64,000 nt of DNA from Mesobacillus maritimus (GCF_023715205.1 NZ_JAMBNR010000006.1:62001-126000), one strand, 5' to 3'; shown: positions 44,887 through 53,898, numbered from the stretch's first letter. Notes: generated from the sequence alone by a model not told the origin. Program-made: numbers and translations.

Positions 44887-45750
44887 CTACCCGTTTACAA
44901 TCGTCCCGCCGTTCACATGTAACGTCTGTCCGCTAACATAGGCCGAGTCATCGCTAGCTAGATAAACGTAAGCAGGCGCCAGTTCATGTGGCTGTCCAGC
45001 TCTGCCCATTGGCGTAGTGGAACCAAAAGTTTCGACTTGATCCGCGGGAAAAGTAGATGGAATTAGTGGTGTCCAAATTGGCCCTGGTGCAACGCTATTG
45101 ACTCTAATGCCTTGTTTTGCTAATGACATCGCTAATGATCGGGTAAATGAAACAATGGCTCCTTTTGTGGCAGAGTAATCAATCAACTGCTCATTTCCCT
45201 TATAGGCCGTAATTGAAGATGTATTGATGATTGAGCTTCCTTGTTTTAAATGAGGAAGAGCTGCCTTTGTTAAATAAAACATTGAAAATAAATTGGTACG
45301 AAAAGTTTTTTCAAGCTGTTCGGACGTAATATCAAGAAAATTCTTTTGAGGATGTTGTTCCGCAGCATTATTCACTAAAATATCAAGTTTGCCCAATTCG
45401 CGTACCGTCTGGTCAATACTACTCTGACAAAAGGCCTCGTTGCCAATATCACCAGAAATCAATACACACTTTTGCCCCTCTTCCTCGATTATTTGTTTTG
45501 TTTTTACAGCATCCTCGGATTCATTTAAATAAAGGATTGCAACATCTGCTCCTTCTTTTGCGAAATAAATCGCGACAGACTTTCCGATCCCACTGTCCCC
45601 TCCGGTTATGAGCGCTACCTTGTTTTTTAGCTTCCCAGAGCCTTTATACTCTTGGTTTACAGATATAGGGATTGGATTCATCTCTTTTTCTGTCCCTGGT
45701 TGATGATTTTGATGTTGTGGAGGAAATGTTTTTTTCTGTTTGTTTGTCAC
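44887..45750 (-). CDS. Short-chain dehydrogenase/reductase
   Basis: NAD(P)-dependent SDR oxidoreductase of 287 aa. The nucleotide-binding motif VALITGGDSGIGKSVA, NNAAEQHP, the Ser of the catalytic triad in INTSSITAYKG and YSATKGA (catalytic Tyr-x3-Lys) are intact. The roughly 45-residue polar N-terminal extension is typical of the Bacillus stress-type SDRs such as YhdF/YdaD. Substrate unknown. Start is GTG behind AAAGGAG. Confidence 0.87.
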   Translation of the reverse strand: MTNKQKKTFPPQHQNHQPGTEKEMNPIPISVNQEYKGSGKLKNKVALITGGDSGIGKSVAIYFAKEGADVAILYLNESEDAVKTKQIIEEEGQKCVLISGDIGNEAFCQSSIDQTVRELGKLDILVNNAAEQHPQKNFLDITSEQLEKTFRTNLFSMFYLTKAALPHLKQGSSIINTSSITAYKGNEQLIDYSATKGAIVSFTRSLAMSLAKQGIRVNSVAPGPIWTPLIPSTFPADQVETFGSTTPMGRAGQPHELAPAYVYLASDDSAYVSGQTLHVNGGTIVNG

Positions 45751-45819
45751 GCAATCAACTCCTTTAAAGTACTCGTTTTGTTAATTTTGATTAATTCGAG
45801 TTGAAAAAAACGTGGAAAT

Positions 45820-45848
45820 AAAAAACAGTCCATTGCTGGACTGTTTTT
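45820..45848 (-). terminator. Terminator of yitK
   Basis: On the minus strand AAACAGTCCA / TGGACTGTTT forms the stem with a T run. Confidence 0.82.
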
Positions 45849-46338
45849 AACGATAATTCATGAATTGAACATCAACAGTTAGGTCTGCTTCTTTCACTAG
45901 GGAAATAATCTTTTGCAGGTCATCTCTATTCTTTCCAGTAACACGGACTTGGTCATCTTGAATTTGACTTTTCACTTTTAGCCCGCTGTTTTTGATGAGG
46001 GCGGTAATCTTCTTGGCATTGTCTTTATCAATCCCAGAAATTAATTTGGCGCGCTGACGCACTGTTCCACCAGAAGCCCCTTCGATCTTTCCGTAATCAA
46101 GATTCCTTGTTGGCACTCCGCGTTTAATTAACTTGCCAAGGAGTACATCTTTTAGTTGTTCAAGTTTGTACTCGTCATCCGAAATAAGGACCAATTCTTC
46201 CTTATCTAAGCTAATATCGCTTTTGCTACCTTTAAAATCATACCGTGTGCTAATTTCCTTCATCGCAATATTAATGGCATTTGTGACTTCAGATAGGTCA
46301 ACTTTGGATACAATATCAAATGAGCTCTCTTTAGACAT
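45847..46338 (-). CDS. yitK: YajQ family nucleotide-binding protein
   Basis: Protein of 163 aa, full length for the YajQ/YitK family ([41 protein letters not shown] end), with two ferredoxin-like halves. Family members bind RNA or c-di-GMP. GGAGG on the coding strand favours ATG 46338 over the TTG two codons upstream. It is divergent from yitL. Confidence 0.9.
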   Translation of the reverse strand: MSKESSFDIVSKVDLSEVTNAINIAMKEISTRYDFKGSKSDISLDKEELVLISDDEYKLEQLKDVLLGKLIKRGVPTRNLDYGKIEGASGGTVRQRAKLISGIDKDNAKKITALIKNSGLKVKSQIQDDQVRVTGKNRDDLQKIISLVKEADLTVDVQFMNYR

Positions 46339-46441
46339 ACTCAACCTCCGAAAACATTTTTCATCATGGCTTCATTATAGTAAAATATAGCAGTTCAAAC
46401 AACTTTTTACGAGATTAACATACACATACAGGAGGATGATC

Positions 46442-47305
46442 ATGACATTACAAGATCATACAGGTCGAACCATTCAATTATCGGTTGCGCGAATTTCTAA
46501 CTTTGGATACTTTTTAACAGATGGGGAAGAAGACGTACTTCTTCATCACAATGACAACGACAACAGAAAAGAACTAGAGGAAGGAGAAGAGGTAGAGGTT
46601 TTTCTTTATGTTGATTCGAGAGGAAGACTTGCGGCCACCACTAAAATACCAGTTATTACAGTAGGCGAATATGCATGGGTTTCGGTTGTGGACGTAAAAC
46701 CTGAAATTGGCGTATTTGTTAACATTGGAATCAATAAAGACATTTTGTTAGGAAAAGAGGATTTACCTATACTCCAGTCTGTCTGGCCTCAAGTAGGTGA
46801 TATGCTTTATCTAACCCTTAGAGTTAATCGAAACTTTTTGATCTATGCTAAGCTTGCCTCTGACCAAGTGATTCAAGGAATCTCTCAGACAGCAACAAGG
46901 AGAGATTTCAATAAAAATGTACATGGCCATATTTATCGCACAGCAAGAGTTGGTAGCTGGATGATTACGGCTGAAGGATTTAAGGGGTTTATCCACGAGT
47001 CGCAGAGAAGTAAAGAACCTCGAGTAGGGGAGAAAGTCGAGGGAAGAATTATCGATGTTAAAGAAGATGGCACGGTTAACATTTCCCTACTACCAAGAAA
47101 GCAAGAAGCTCTAGATGAGGATGCTACAAAGATTTTAGAATATCTAGATTCACGGAATGGAGCTATGCCTTATAGTGATAAAAGCATGGCTGAAGATATA
47201 AATGATCGTTTTAATATGAGTAAGTCCTCATTTAAACGGGCTATTGGTCGATTAATGAAGGAAGGAAGAGTCTACCAGGAGGAAGGCTGGACTTACAAAA
47301 AATAA
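46442..47305 (+). CDS. yitL: CvfB/YitL S1-like RNA-binding protein
   Basis: Protein of 287 aa with tandem S1-like domains and a C-terminal winged helix (DINDRFNMSKSSFKRAIGRL), matching the CvfB (conserved virulence factor B) family. In Staphylococcus CvfB affects virulence gene expression by RNA binding. GGAGG at 46431-46435 selects ATG 46442. Convergent with the small DUF3941 gene. Confidence 0.88.
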   Translation: MTLQDHTGRTIQLSVARISNFGYFLTDGEEDVLLHHNDNDNRKELEEGEEVEVFLYVDSRGRLAATTKIPVITVGEYAWVSVVDVKPEIGVFVNIGINKDILLGKEDLPILQSVWPQVGDMLYLTLRVNRNFLIYAKLASDQVIQGISQTATRRDFNKNVHGHIYRTARVGSWMITAEGFKGFIHESQRSKEPRVGEKVEGRIIDVKEDGTVNISLLPRKQEALDEDATKILEYLDSRNGAMPYSDKSMAEDINDRFNMSKSSFKRAIGRLMKEGRVYQEEGWTYKK

Positions 47306-47329
47306 GCGGCTAATTGCCGCTTATTTTTA
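47299..47329. terminator. Bidirectional terminator yitL / DUF3941
   Basis: AAATAAGCGGC / GCCGCTTATTT stem with loop TAATT, flanked by A and T runs; overlaps the ends of both convergent genes. Confidence 0.88.
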
Positions 47330-47458
47330 TAAATGATCGGTTTTCTTAGAATACTGATTTTTCCCGGCTTTACGATTTTTTTCAGCTAGCATGTTTTTCT
47401 CATGGCGGAGGGCGTTATTGTCTTGCGCCTTTTTATCATTATCAGAAGTATGTGGCAT
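47327..47458 (-). CDS. DUF3941 family small protein
   Basis: A 43-aa, strongly hydrophilic, Lys/Asn-rich protein (MPHTSDNDKKAQDNNALRHE; ends QYSKKTDHL). The sequence matches the DUF3941 family seen next to yitL in Bacillus relatives. A GGAAGGGAG site precedes the ATG. Too short for most gene scans. Likely sporulation-associated by analogy with similar small basic proteins; not shown here. Confidence 0.75.
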   Translation of the reverse strand: MPHTSDNDKKAQDNNALRHEKNMLAEKNRKAGKNQYSKKTDHL

Positions 47459-47523
47459 AAATAATCGATTCTCCCTTCCAATGTCATCAAGATTAGGGTG
47501 TCATTTTTCTTGTCTTTGTATGC

Positions 47524-47554
47524 AAAAAAAATAGCTCCTTTCGTAGGAGCTATT
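47524..47554 (-). terminator. degV terminator
   Basis: On the minus strand AATAGCTCCTACG / CGAAAGGAGCTATT with eight T residues. Confidence 0.88.
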
Positions 47555-47556
47555 CA

Positions 47557-48417
47557 TTAAGACGGTATTTCGTTTAAGAAGAAAATGGCGATTGTCCCTG
47601 GTCCCGTGTGTGATCCAATTGCTGCACCGACAGACGTAATCACAACATCTTGCGGGCCAAATTTTTCAATAAATCGCTCTTTTATTTCGTTTGCCGTTGT
47701 AAAATCATCCGCATGGCTAATTCCAATCACTTGGGATTCAAAGTTTATCCCTCTTTGTTCCATTACCTCTAGAATTCGGTTATGCAATTTTTTCCTTCCG
47801 CGAATTTTTTCAATTGGAACAAGTTTGCCGTCCTCTACATTTAAAAGAGGCTTAATGTTCAAAAGACCACCTAAGAATGCGGAAGCTTTTGAAAGTCGAC
47901 CACCTTTGGCAAGATAATCTAAATCCTCAACTGTAAATAAATGCTCCATATGTGTGCTCCGGAATTGAATATCCTTCACAATTTCCTCCTTTTTCGCTTT
48001 TTGCTGCGCCAACTTTACAGCTTCACGTACGCATAGACCAACACCGAGTGAAGCGCATTTCGTATCAATGATTGTTAAATCTAGGTCGGGATATTCTTCT
48101 TTTACTTGGTCATAAACCATCACGGCTGTTTGATAAGTTCCGGATAATTCAGAAGAAAAGGCTATGTAAATTCCTTGCTGTTTTTCTTCTGCCAGTTCAA
48201 CAAATGCCTTTCGAAACGCTAATTGTGATGGCTGGGAAGTTTTTGGATGATTACCAGCGCGAATACTATCATAGACTTCTATAGGTTGTATTGTTTTTTG
48301 GTCTTCATATTCCTTTTCATCTATTAGAACCTTCAATGGAATTAATGTCACATTGTTTTCTTGAAAAAAATTTAGCGGTAAATCGCATGCACTATCTGCT
48401 AAAATTTTCACTTCCAT
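47557..48417 (-). CDS. DegV family fatty-acid-binding protein
   Basis: Protein of 286 aa of the DegV/FakB family (ILADSACDLPLNFFQENNVT; TSQPSQLAFRKAF; AFSSELSGTYQTA; HTGPGTIAIFF). FakB proteins present fatty acids to the kinase FakA for phosphorylation and phospholipid synthesis. In B. subtilis the yit cluster contains a DegV member at the corresponding place. Divergent from yitT. Confidence 0.9.
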   Translation of the reverse strand: MEVKILADSACDLPLNFFQENNVTLIPLKVLIDEKEYEDQKTIQPIEVYDSIRAGNHPKTSQPSQLAFRKAFVELAEEKQQGIYIAFSSELSGTYQTAVMVYDQVKEEYPDLDLTIIDTKCASLGVGLCVREAVKLAQQKAKKEEIVKDIQFRSTHMEHLFTVEDLDYLAKGGRLSKASAFLGGLLNIKPLLNVEDGKLVPIEKIRGRKKLHNRILEVMEQRGINFESQVIGISHADDFTTANEIKERFIEKFGPQDVVITSVGAAIGSHTGPGTIAIFFLNEIPS

Positions 48418-48539
48418 TAGATCACCTTCTTACCTATTTATGACCTTAGTTTAGCTTTTATATTAAAAAAAAACAATTATAAGTAGTGATATGAGGCAAA
48501 ATAGGGAAAACCAAACACAAATATGTTAGGAGGATGGAG

Positions 48540-49382
48540 ATGGTTTGGTTACATACGAAGCAGTTAGTTATTGTCCTCTTTGGTGCAATACTCAATGCAG
48601 TAGCAATGAACTTCTTTTTAATTCCGGCAAACGTGTATGCTAGTGGGTTTACAGGCTTTGCCCAGTTAATTTCTAGCATTTTGGAAGAATTTTCTCCGAT
48701 TTTCCTGTCGACTGGAATATTGTTGTTTCTATTGAATGTTCCTGTCATCATTCTAGGGTGGAAAAAAGTTGGAAGGTCATTTACCATTTATAGTTTTATT
48801 TCTGTTGTCACCATGTCATTCTTTATGGAAGTAATTCCGGTCATTCATGTCTCGAATGATATCCTTCTAAACGCGGTATTTGGTGGGGTTATCGCAGCCG
48901 TTGGTGTAGGTCTGACGTTAAAATGGGGTGCCTCAACAGGTGGGATGGATATTGTCGCAATGGTCTTATCTAGGATGAAGGACAGACCAGTTGGAACTTA
49001 TTTTTTCACTTTAAATAGCGTTATTATCATTACAGCTGGATTTTTATATGGCTGGGAAAAAGCGTTGTATACTCTTGTTCAGCTTTATGTTTCTACGCGA
49101 GTGATTGATGCCATTCATACTCGCCATGAAAAATTAACCGCTATGATCGTAACACAAAAAGCAAATGAACTAAAAAATGCGATACATGCTCAATTGACAC
49201 GAGGAATTACAAGAGTTCCCGCCAAAGGGGGATTTTCCAATGAAGATAAAGAAATGATGTTTATTGTGATAACTCGCTACGAGTTATTTGATTTGCAAAG
49301 AGTGATTAAGGAAGTGGATCCGAACGCTTTTACAAATATAGTAGAGACTTCTGGTGTATTTGGATTTTTCAGGAGAGATTAG
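48540..49382 (+). CDS. yitT: YitT family membrane protein
   Basis: Protein of 280 aa: about six membrane helices (YitT_membrane/DUF161, with NFFLIPANVYASGFTGFAQL and LKWGASTGGMDIVAMV) plus a cytosolic C-terminal DUF2179 domain (KGGFSNEDKEMMFIVITRYE). Function unknown; possibly transport or signalling. AGGAGG at 48528-48533 favours ATG 48540. Confidence 0.9.
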   Translation: MVWLHTKQLVIVLFGAILNAVAMNFFLIPANVYASGFTGFAQLISSILEEFSPIFLSTGILLFLLNVPVIILGWKKVGRSFTIYSFISVVTMSFFMEVIPVIHVSNDILLNAVFGGVIAAVGVGLTLKWGASTGGMDIVAMVLSRMKDRPVGTYFFTLNSVIIITAGFLYGWEKALYTLVQLYVSTRVIDAIHTRHEKLTAMIVTQKANELKNAIHAQLTRGITRVPAKGGFSNEDKEMMFIVITRYELFDLQRVIKEVDPNAFTNIVETSGVFGFFRRD

Positions 49383-49411
49383 ATACGAAACTAAGATGAA
49401 GAGGAGGGATA

Positions 49412-50191
49412 ATGGTGAAAAAAATCTTACTGGTATTCTTTTTATTTACTTTAGTAGTTGCACCATTTACAACCGTGTTAGGTGCAGAGAGTGAAGAATA
49501 TGATAAACTTCTGTTTTTCATTGAACCTATTGTAGATGGCTCGACAGTTCAATTTGAACTGATTGTTAGGAATGAGGGAGAGGCCCCAATTCATCTTGAA
49601 TTTTCTAATGCCCAATTATACGAAATTATTGTAGCAGATAAAGAAGGGAATCAAGTATATCAGTTCTCACAAGAGAAAGGCTTTGCTCAAATGATTCAAC
49701 ACATCCGCTTAAAACCAGGTGAAGATAAAACATGGATAGAGACCTGGGAAAATCACGCGTTGCCAAAAGGTTCATATCAAGTAGCAGCTGAACTTGTAGC
49801 AAAGAAAATAAATGGAAAGCCATTTAAAGGGTTAAAGGATTCAACTATGATGAAGGTGCCAATGCATAATCCGATGTTTAAGGACATTACAGTACAGGGA
49901 GAAAAAGGGGATTATTATGTAAAAGGGTTAACGCGAACTGTAGAGGGGAAGTTCTACTATACAGTGGAAGATGGTCATAATCAACAAGTAACGGAAACAA
50001 AAATGAAAATAAACAAGAGTGAAAAACAATGGAAGGACTTCGCTATTAACCTTTCTATTCCAACTGAAAAGTTACCTAGTAACGGATCACTGATTTTACA
50101 TCTTTACGAAAGAAAAGGGATGGAGATCATTAATTCTTACCCGGTTGTTTTGGAAGACTTTTACGAGAAAGATACGCAGAGAGGCAAATAA
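49412..50191 (+). CDS. Secreted BsuPI-domain protein
   Basis: Exported protein of 259 aa with an N-terminal signal peptide (ILLVFFLFTLVVAPFTTVLG). The region after it (VQFELIVRNEGEAPIHLEFS, WIETWENHALPKGSYQVAAE) resembles the BsuPI intracellular proteinase inhibitor domain. It lacks a lipobox. It could be a secreted protease inhibitor or a chaperone-like domain. It follows yitT by 29 bases, so the two may share a transcript. GTG three bases after the ATG is an alternative start. Confidence 0.78.
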   Translation: MVKKILLVFFLFTLVVAPFTTVLGAESEEYDKLLFFIEPIVDGSTVQFELIVRNEGEAPIHLEFSNAQLYEIIVADKEGNQVYQFSQEKGFAQMIQHIRLKPGEDKTWIETWENHALPKGSYQVAAELVAKKINGKPFKGLKDSTMMKVPMHNPMFKDITVQGEKGDYYVKGLTRTVEGKFYYTVEDGHNQQVTETKMKINKSEKQWKDFAINLSIPTEKLPSNGSLILHLYERKGMEIINSYPVVLEDFYEKDTQRGK

Positions 50192-50196
50192 GATAC

Positions 50197-50236
50197 AAAA
50201 AGGAAGCTGACACAAACAAGTGTCAGCTTCCTTTTC
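50197..50236 (+). terminator. Terminator after the BsuPI gene
   Basis: AAAGGAAGCTGACAC / GTGTCAGCTTCCTTT stem with loop AAACAA; may serve the convergent DUF3813 gene as well. Confidence 0.9.
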
Positions 50237-50425
50237 TTATTTTCCTTTTATTTGATCTAGCTCATCTTGATATTGGTGCAGCTGTTGCTTCTCAGCAAGT
50301 GTCGAATTAGCAAAGGCTGAAGAAAGAGCATTCTCTGCACGTTGGATGGTTTCCTGATCATGAGAGTCGCTTTTCTGAGCCGTTGCGACAGCCTTTTTTG
50401 CTTCTTGAAAGAGACGGTTACCCAT
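50237..50425 (-). CDS. DUF3813 family small protein
   Basis: Protein of 62 aa, helical, with Ala/Gln/Lys-rich sequence (FQEAKKAVATAQKSDSHDQE; ENALSSAFANSTLAEKQQLH) matching DUF3813. Its ATG directly follows the stop codon of the 50-aa gene upstream and its ribosome site (GGAGGG) lies within that gene, so the two form a small operon. Confidence 0.75.
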   Translation of the reverse strand: MGNRLFQEAKKAVATAQKSDSHDQETIQRAENALSSAFANSTLAEKQQLHQYQDELDQIKGK

Positions 50426-50578
50426 CTATATCCCTCCTACAGAAGGATTGTGGCCATTGGACATTTTCCTTGCTTCTGCCTCAGCATATGTGGTGTGGTA
50501 CGGGATGCGCTCGTCATGCTTAGAGACTGCGTCTACTCCTTGCTTGACAAATCGTTTTGATTTACTTGATCTTCCCAT
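50426..50578 (-). CDS. Small basic protein upstream of DUF3813 gene
   Basis: A 50-aa protein (MGRSSKSKRFVKQGVDAVSK; ends NPSVGGI) with a strongly basic N-terminus. GGAGGGG lies 6 bases before the ATG. It abuts the DUF3813 gene, sharing its ribosome site region. I do not recognise a named family with confidence; it looks like a conserved sporulation-era small protein. A plus-strand frame over the same bases (50342-50560) has no ribosome site. Confidence 0.68.
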   Translation of the reverse strand: MGRSSKSKRFVKQGVDAVSKHDERIPYHTTYAEAEARKMSNGHNPSVGGI

Positions 50579-50708
50579 TATTACCCCTCCATTCAATATC
50601 AGAGCAAGATAGAAACAGGCAAAAGGTAACCTGTCCCTTTGGATAGTATGCTCTAGAAGACTTTAAATAAGCATTCTTTCCATTACCTATAATTGGCTGA
50701 AATAATGT

Positions 50709-51524
50709 TTATATTTTTAAGTTGAGAGCGTCGTTTAAATAGGCTCCTACTCCGTCTTCCTCATTAGAAAGGGTAATATCATTGGCGATGTTTTTAACGG
50801 CGGCAATCCCATTTCCCATGGCAATTCCTTTTCCTGCAAACTCCAACATATCCAAATCATTATCTTCATCCCCAAATGCAATGATTCGTTCAGAGGGGAT
50901 ATTAAAATAATCGGCTGCTTTTTTTAACCCTACAGCTTTGTTTAGACCATATTTCACAATTTCAATTACATGCCAAGGTGCTGCCCAGCTACGATGGTCG
51001 ATCACTTCTGCATGTACTTCTGAAAGATGCTTTCGAATTTTATCCAATTGGTCCTCTTCCGTATGTATCAACATACTTGTCGGAGCCTGTTTTAAAAATC
51101 TGCGTAAGTCTCCCGTTGTAACGGAAGGAGATCCAAGGTTGAAAATATCGATTAACTTTTCATCATGGTAATGAAAATATACATCGTCTACAACCTCGGC
51201 AATGATGTTATGAAATTGGAATGAGTCTAGAGCTTCAACAATATCTTTAGCGACATCAATGGATAGAGGGGAATGATGAATCCCCCAGTTATGATTTCGA
51301 GGGTGATGGACGAATGCTCCGTTAAAGTTAACAATTGGAGTATCAAGGTCTAATTCTTTATAATACATTTCGCTAGATCGAAACGGACGCCCAGTTGCAA
51401 TCATGACAATATGTCCTTCTTCACGCGCTTTTCGTAATACTTTCTTGTTTTTATCGGATATGGTCTTGTCATCTTTTAAAAGCGTACCGTCTAAGTCTAA
51501 AGCAATTAAGTGTTTTTCTGGCAT
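50709..51524 (-). CDS. yitU: Cof-type HAD phosphatase YitU
   Basis: HAD-superfamily hydrolase of 271 aa. Motif I LIALDLDGTLLKDD, motif II MIATGRPFRSSEM, Lys in GLNKAVGLKKAA and motif IV AFGDEDNDLDMLEFAG are intact; the cap is of Cof/IIB type. YitU is known as a flavin mononucleotide-type phosphatase in B. subtilis; substrate here is inferred from family and position. Confidence 0.87.
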   Translation of the reverse strand: MPEKHLIALDLDGTLLKDDKTISDKNKKVLRKAREEGHIVMIATGRPFRSSEMYYKELDLDTPIVNFNGAFVHHPRNHNWGIHHSPLSIDVAKDIVEALDSFQFHNIIAEVVDDVYFHYHDEKLIDIFNLGSPSVTTGDLRRFLKQAPTSMLIHTEEDQLDKIRKHLSEVHAEVIDHRSWAAPWHVIEIVKYGLNKAVGLKKAADYFNIPSERIIAFGDEDNDLDMLEFAGKGIAMGNGIAAVKNIANDITLSNEEDGVGAYLNDALNLKI

Positions 51525-51550
51525 AAGAACTCCTTCTTTGTGTTTTTATT

Positions 51551-51720
51551 AGGCTCTTTTCTCAAAGTTTGCTGATTTTGAACAAAAATACGACTTAATG
51601 GAGCTAGGTTATACAACAAAAAATTTTATGAGAAAAGAGTTTGCAAACTTAATTTAAAGATACGAAGTGGTTACTATTGCGTTAAAATTAAATTTAGGAT
51701 TTTAACAACATGGAAAAGCC
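51551..51720 (+). repeat. Interspersed two-hairpin repeat, copy H
   Basis: Copy of about 170 bases (AGGCTCTTTTCTC ... GAGAAAAGAG ... GCGTTAAAATTAAATTTAGG ... GGAAAAGCC). The module-1 interior (AATGGAGCTAGGTTATAC) matches copies C and F inverted and copy I. It lies between yitU and yitW. Confidence 0.82.
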
Positions 51721-52024
51721 GTTTATTATTAGTTTATAGTAGTTTTTCTGGTTGTATGTTCGAACGGACTGTAGAAGTTCAATTTTTCTTCAGTGAACGC
51801 TATAAATACATTCTAACGTTTCTAAGGTGAAAAATCATTCTTTGGAATCTCTAATTTAAGTGTTGTATCTTGTAGATAAAGGTTAACCTATGATTAATCT
51901 CTTCATAATTTGGACAAGAAAAGGGATAAGAACTCACAAATGTGTTTACAAAGTGAAAAGGCTGTAAAAGTATGCAAAAACTGTTAAGATAGTATAGAAG
52001 AAGGTTGAAAAGGAGTGAACTGTT
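51721..52024. other. yitW upstream region
   Basis: No gene seen. AT-rich sequence close to yitW (AAGATAGTATAG around 51986-51998) may hold its -10 region, but I cannot assign a clear -35. Confidence 0.35.
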
Positions 52025-52336
52025 TTGGATCAGGATTTAAAAGATAGCATAATGGGTGCTTTAGAAATGGTCGTTGACCCTGAATTGGGAGTAGATATTG
52101 TTAACTTAGGCCTTGTTTATGATGTAGAACTAGATGAGGAAGGGCTTTTAACTGTAACCATGACTCTTACATCTATGGGATGCCCATTAGCTGGTACAAT
52201 TGTAGACCAAGTTAAGCATGCAGTCTCAGATCTTCCAGAGATTAAAGATACAGAAGTCAATATTGTCTTTAACCCACCATGGTCAAAAGACATGATGTCA
52301 CGCTATGCAAAGATTGCCCTTGGTGTAAGGGATTAA
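52025..52336 (+). CDS. yitW: MIP18/DUF59 iron-sulfur assembly protein YitW
   Basis: Protein of 103 aa of the MIP18 (DUF59) family, acting in Fe-S cluster maturation with SufT-like proteins. Conserved blocks are VVDPELGVDIVNLGLVYDVE, TMTLTSMGCPLAGTIVD (with the conserved Cys) and VNIVFNPPWSKDMMS. TTG start behind AAAGGAGTG. A terminator follows, separating it from the anaerobic island. Confidence 0.9.
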   Translation: MDQDLKDSIMGALEMVVDPELGVDIVNLGLVYDVELDEEGLLTVTMTLTSMGCPLAGTIVDQVKHAVSDLPEIKDTEVNIVFNPPWSKDMMSRYAKIALGVRD

Positions 52337-52352
52337 TAGGAAATAAACAAAG

Positions 52353-52389
52353 AAGCGTCTGAACTTTTTGTTCAGGCGTTTTTTTTTTG
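52353..52389 (+). terminator. Terminator after yitW
   Basis: CGTCTGAAC / GTTCAGGCG (one G-T pair) with a run of ten T. Confidence 0.88.
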
Positions 52390-52423
52390 AACTCTACTGA
52401 GGTGCTAATACCCAAATGTGAAT

Positions 52424-52452
52424 AATTTTTGTCAACATATGTGACAAAAATT
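52424..52452. promoter_or_regulatory. narK: 11-bp inverted repeat upstream of narK
   Basis: AATTTTTGTCA and TGACAAAAATT are perfect arms around a 7-base centre (ACATATG), about 100 bases upstream of narK. No T run makes it a terminator for either strand beyond its own arms. The arms contain TGACAA, also found in the direct repeats upstream of fnr/moaA. It looks like a regulator operator; the regulator is unknown and it does not fit TGTGA-N6-TCACA. Confidence 0.6.
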
Positions 52453-52553
52453 TGTACTGTTGCTGAGGGGTGAACTCAAAAAACATTTCACGTGTTAATA
52501 TGATTTCAATCACGAAAAACAAAAAAATTAACACCTTACAGGGGGAGAAAAAT

Positions 52554-53849
52554 ATGGCAAGAATAACCTCATGGAACCCAGAGGACAAGGCATTTTGGCA
52601 AGCTGAAGGGAAAGCACATGCCCAGCGAAATCTCTGGATTTCAGTTCCATCATTGATGATGGCTTTCATTATTTGGCAAATATGGTCTGTTGTTGCAATT
52701 CGTCTAAATGATATCGGCTTTGCTTTTTCACAGGAACAGTTATTTACATTAGCAGCGCTACCTGGTCTAGTGGGGGCGACACTGCGCTTCGTATATACAT
52801 TTGGAACGGGTGCTTTTGGTGGACGGAATTGGACAGTCTTTGCAACAGGGATTCTGCTAGTACCTGCATTAGGAATAGGATTTGCGGTACAAAATCCAGA
52901 GACACCATTTTGGGTAATGGCTCTACTTGCAGCACTTTGTGGGTTAGGTGGCGGAAACTTCTCTTCTTCTACCTCAAATATCTCAATGTTTTTTCCAAAA
53001 GCAGAAAAAGGAACAGCTCTAGGAATTAACGGTGGACTAGGAAACATGGGGGTATCTGTCGTCCAGTTTGTTACTCCACTTGTTATCGCAACAAGCACTT
53101 TTGCTTTTATCGGTGGAAATACAGAAGGTCAAGTATTACCCGATGGTACTCAAGTTTGGTTACAGAATGCTGCGTTTGTTTGGGTTATTCCGATTATTAT
53201 CTTAACAGTAGCAGCCTATTTTGGGATGGATAATCTTCCAAATGCAAAACAATCTGTGTCAGAGCAATTCGTTGTTTTAAAAAGAAAACATACTTGGATT
53301 ATGACCATTTTATATGTTGCAACATTTGGCTCTTTTATTGGGTACGGAGCAGCATTCCCATTAGTATTAAAGAATCTCTTCCCAGAATATGTTGGACTTG
53401 CTTGGATTGGAGCATTTTTAGCAGCTGCAGCTCGTCCAGTAGGTGGATGGCTTTCTGATAAATATGGAGGAGTTTTGGTCACATCTATTACATTAGCCGT
53501 GATGTCATTAGGAGCGTTTGTTGTCATCTACTTTACGAATACAGCTAATTTCGCTGGTTTCCTGACATCTTTCTTAATTTTATTTATTGCAGCAGGAATG
53601 GGTTCAGGGTCAACTTTCCAGATGATTCCAAATATCTTCTCAGCTAAAGAATCTGCACCTGTTTTAGGAATTACAGCAGCATTTGCTGCCTACGGTTCAT
53701 TCTTAATTCCGCAGCTATTTGGTTGGTCTACTAATAACTTTGGAACACCAATTAATGCTTTATATATTTTCATTGCTATTTATCTTCTTTCGATTGTTCT
53801 AAACTGGTATTACTATCAGCGTAAGAATGCTGAGGTGAAAATTAAATAA
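52554..53849 (+). CDS. narK: Nitrate/nitrite transporter NarK
   Basis: MFS nitrate/nitrite porter of 431 aa with about twelve helices. Nitrate signature-type Gly-rich segments are visible (ALCGLGGGNFSSSTSNIS and GINGGLGNMGVSVVQF in the first half, FIAAGMGSGSTFQMIPNIF in the second). The start is ATG 52554 after AGGGGGAG; the open frame extends upstream to 52470 without support. In B. subtilis narK is co-transcribed with fnr; here it is separate, with a terminator after it. Confidence 0.92.
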   Translation: MARITSWNPEDKAFWQAEGKAHAQRNLWISVPSLMMAFIIWQIWSVVAIRLNDIGFAFSQEQLFTLAALPGLVGATLRFVYTFGTGAFGGRNWTVFATGILLVPALGIGFAVQNPETPFWVMALLAALCGLGGGNFSSSTSNISMFFPKAEKGTALGINGGLGNMGVSVVQFVTPLVIATSTFAFIGGNTEGQVLPDGTQVWLQNAAFVWVIPIIILTVAAYFGMDNLPNAKQSVSEQFVVLKRKHTWIMTILYVATFGSFIGYGAAFPLVLKNLFPEYVGLAWIGAFLAAAARPVGGWLSDKYGGVLVTSITLAVMSLGAFVVIYFTNTANFAGFLTSFLILFIAAGMGSGSTFQMIPNIFSAKESAPVLGITAAFAAYGSFLIPQLFGWSTNNFGTPINALYIFIAIYLLSIVLNWYYYQRKNAEVKIK

Positions 53850-53859
53850 GTTACTTATC

Positions 53860-53898
53860 AGAAAGGTCAGGGCTGTCCCTGACCTTTCTGATTTCTTT
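53860..53898 (+). terminator. Terminator after narK
   Basis: AGAAAGGTCAGGG / CCCTGACCTTTCT stem with loop CTGT and T-rich tail. Confidence 0.92.

Noticed and set aside
50342-50560. Plus-strand open frame of 72 codons
   Set aside because: Antisense to two small minus-strand genes that have good ribosome sites and conserved-looking products.
52394-53098. Minus-strand open frame of 234 codons
   Set aside because: Antisense to narK and its promoter region; Pro/Ala-rich shadow translation without recognisable domains.
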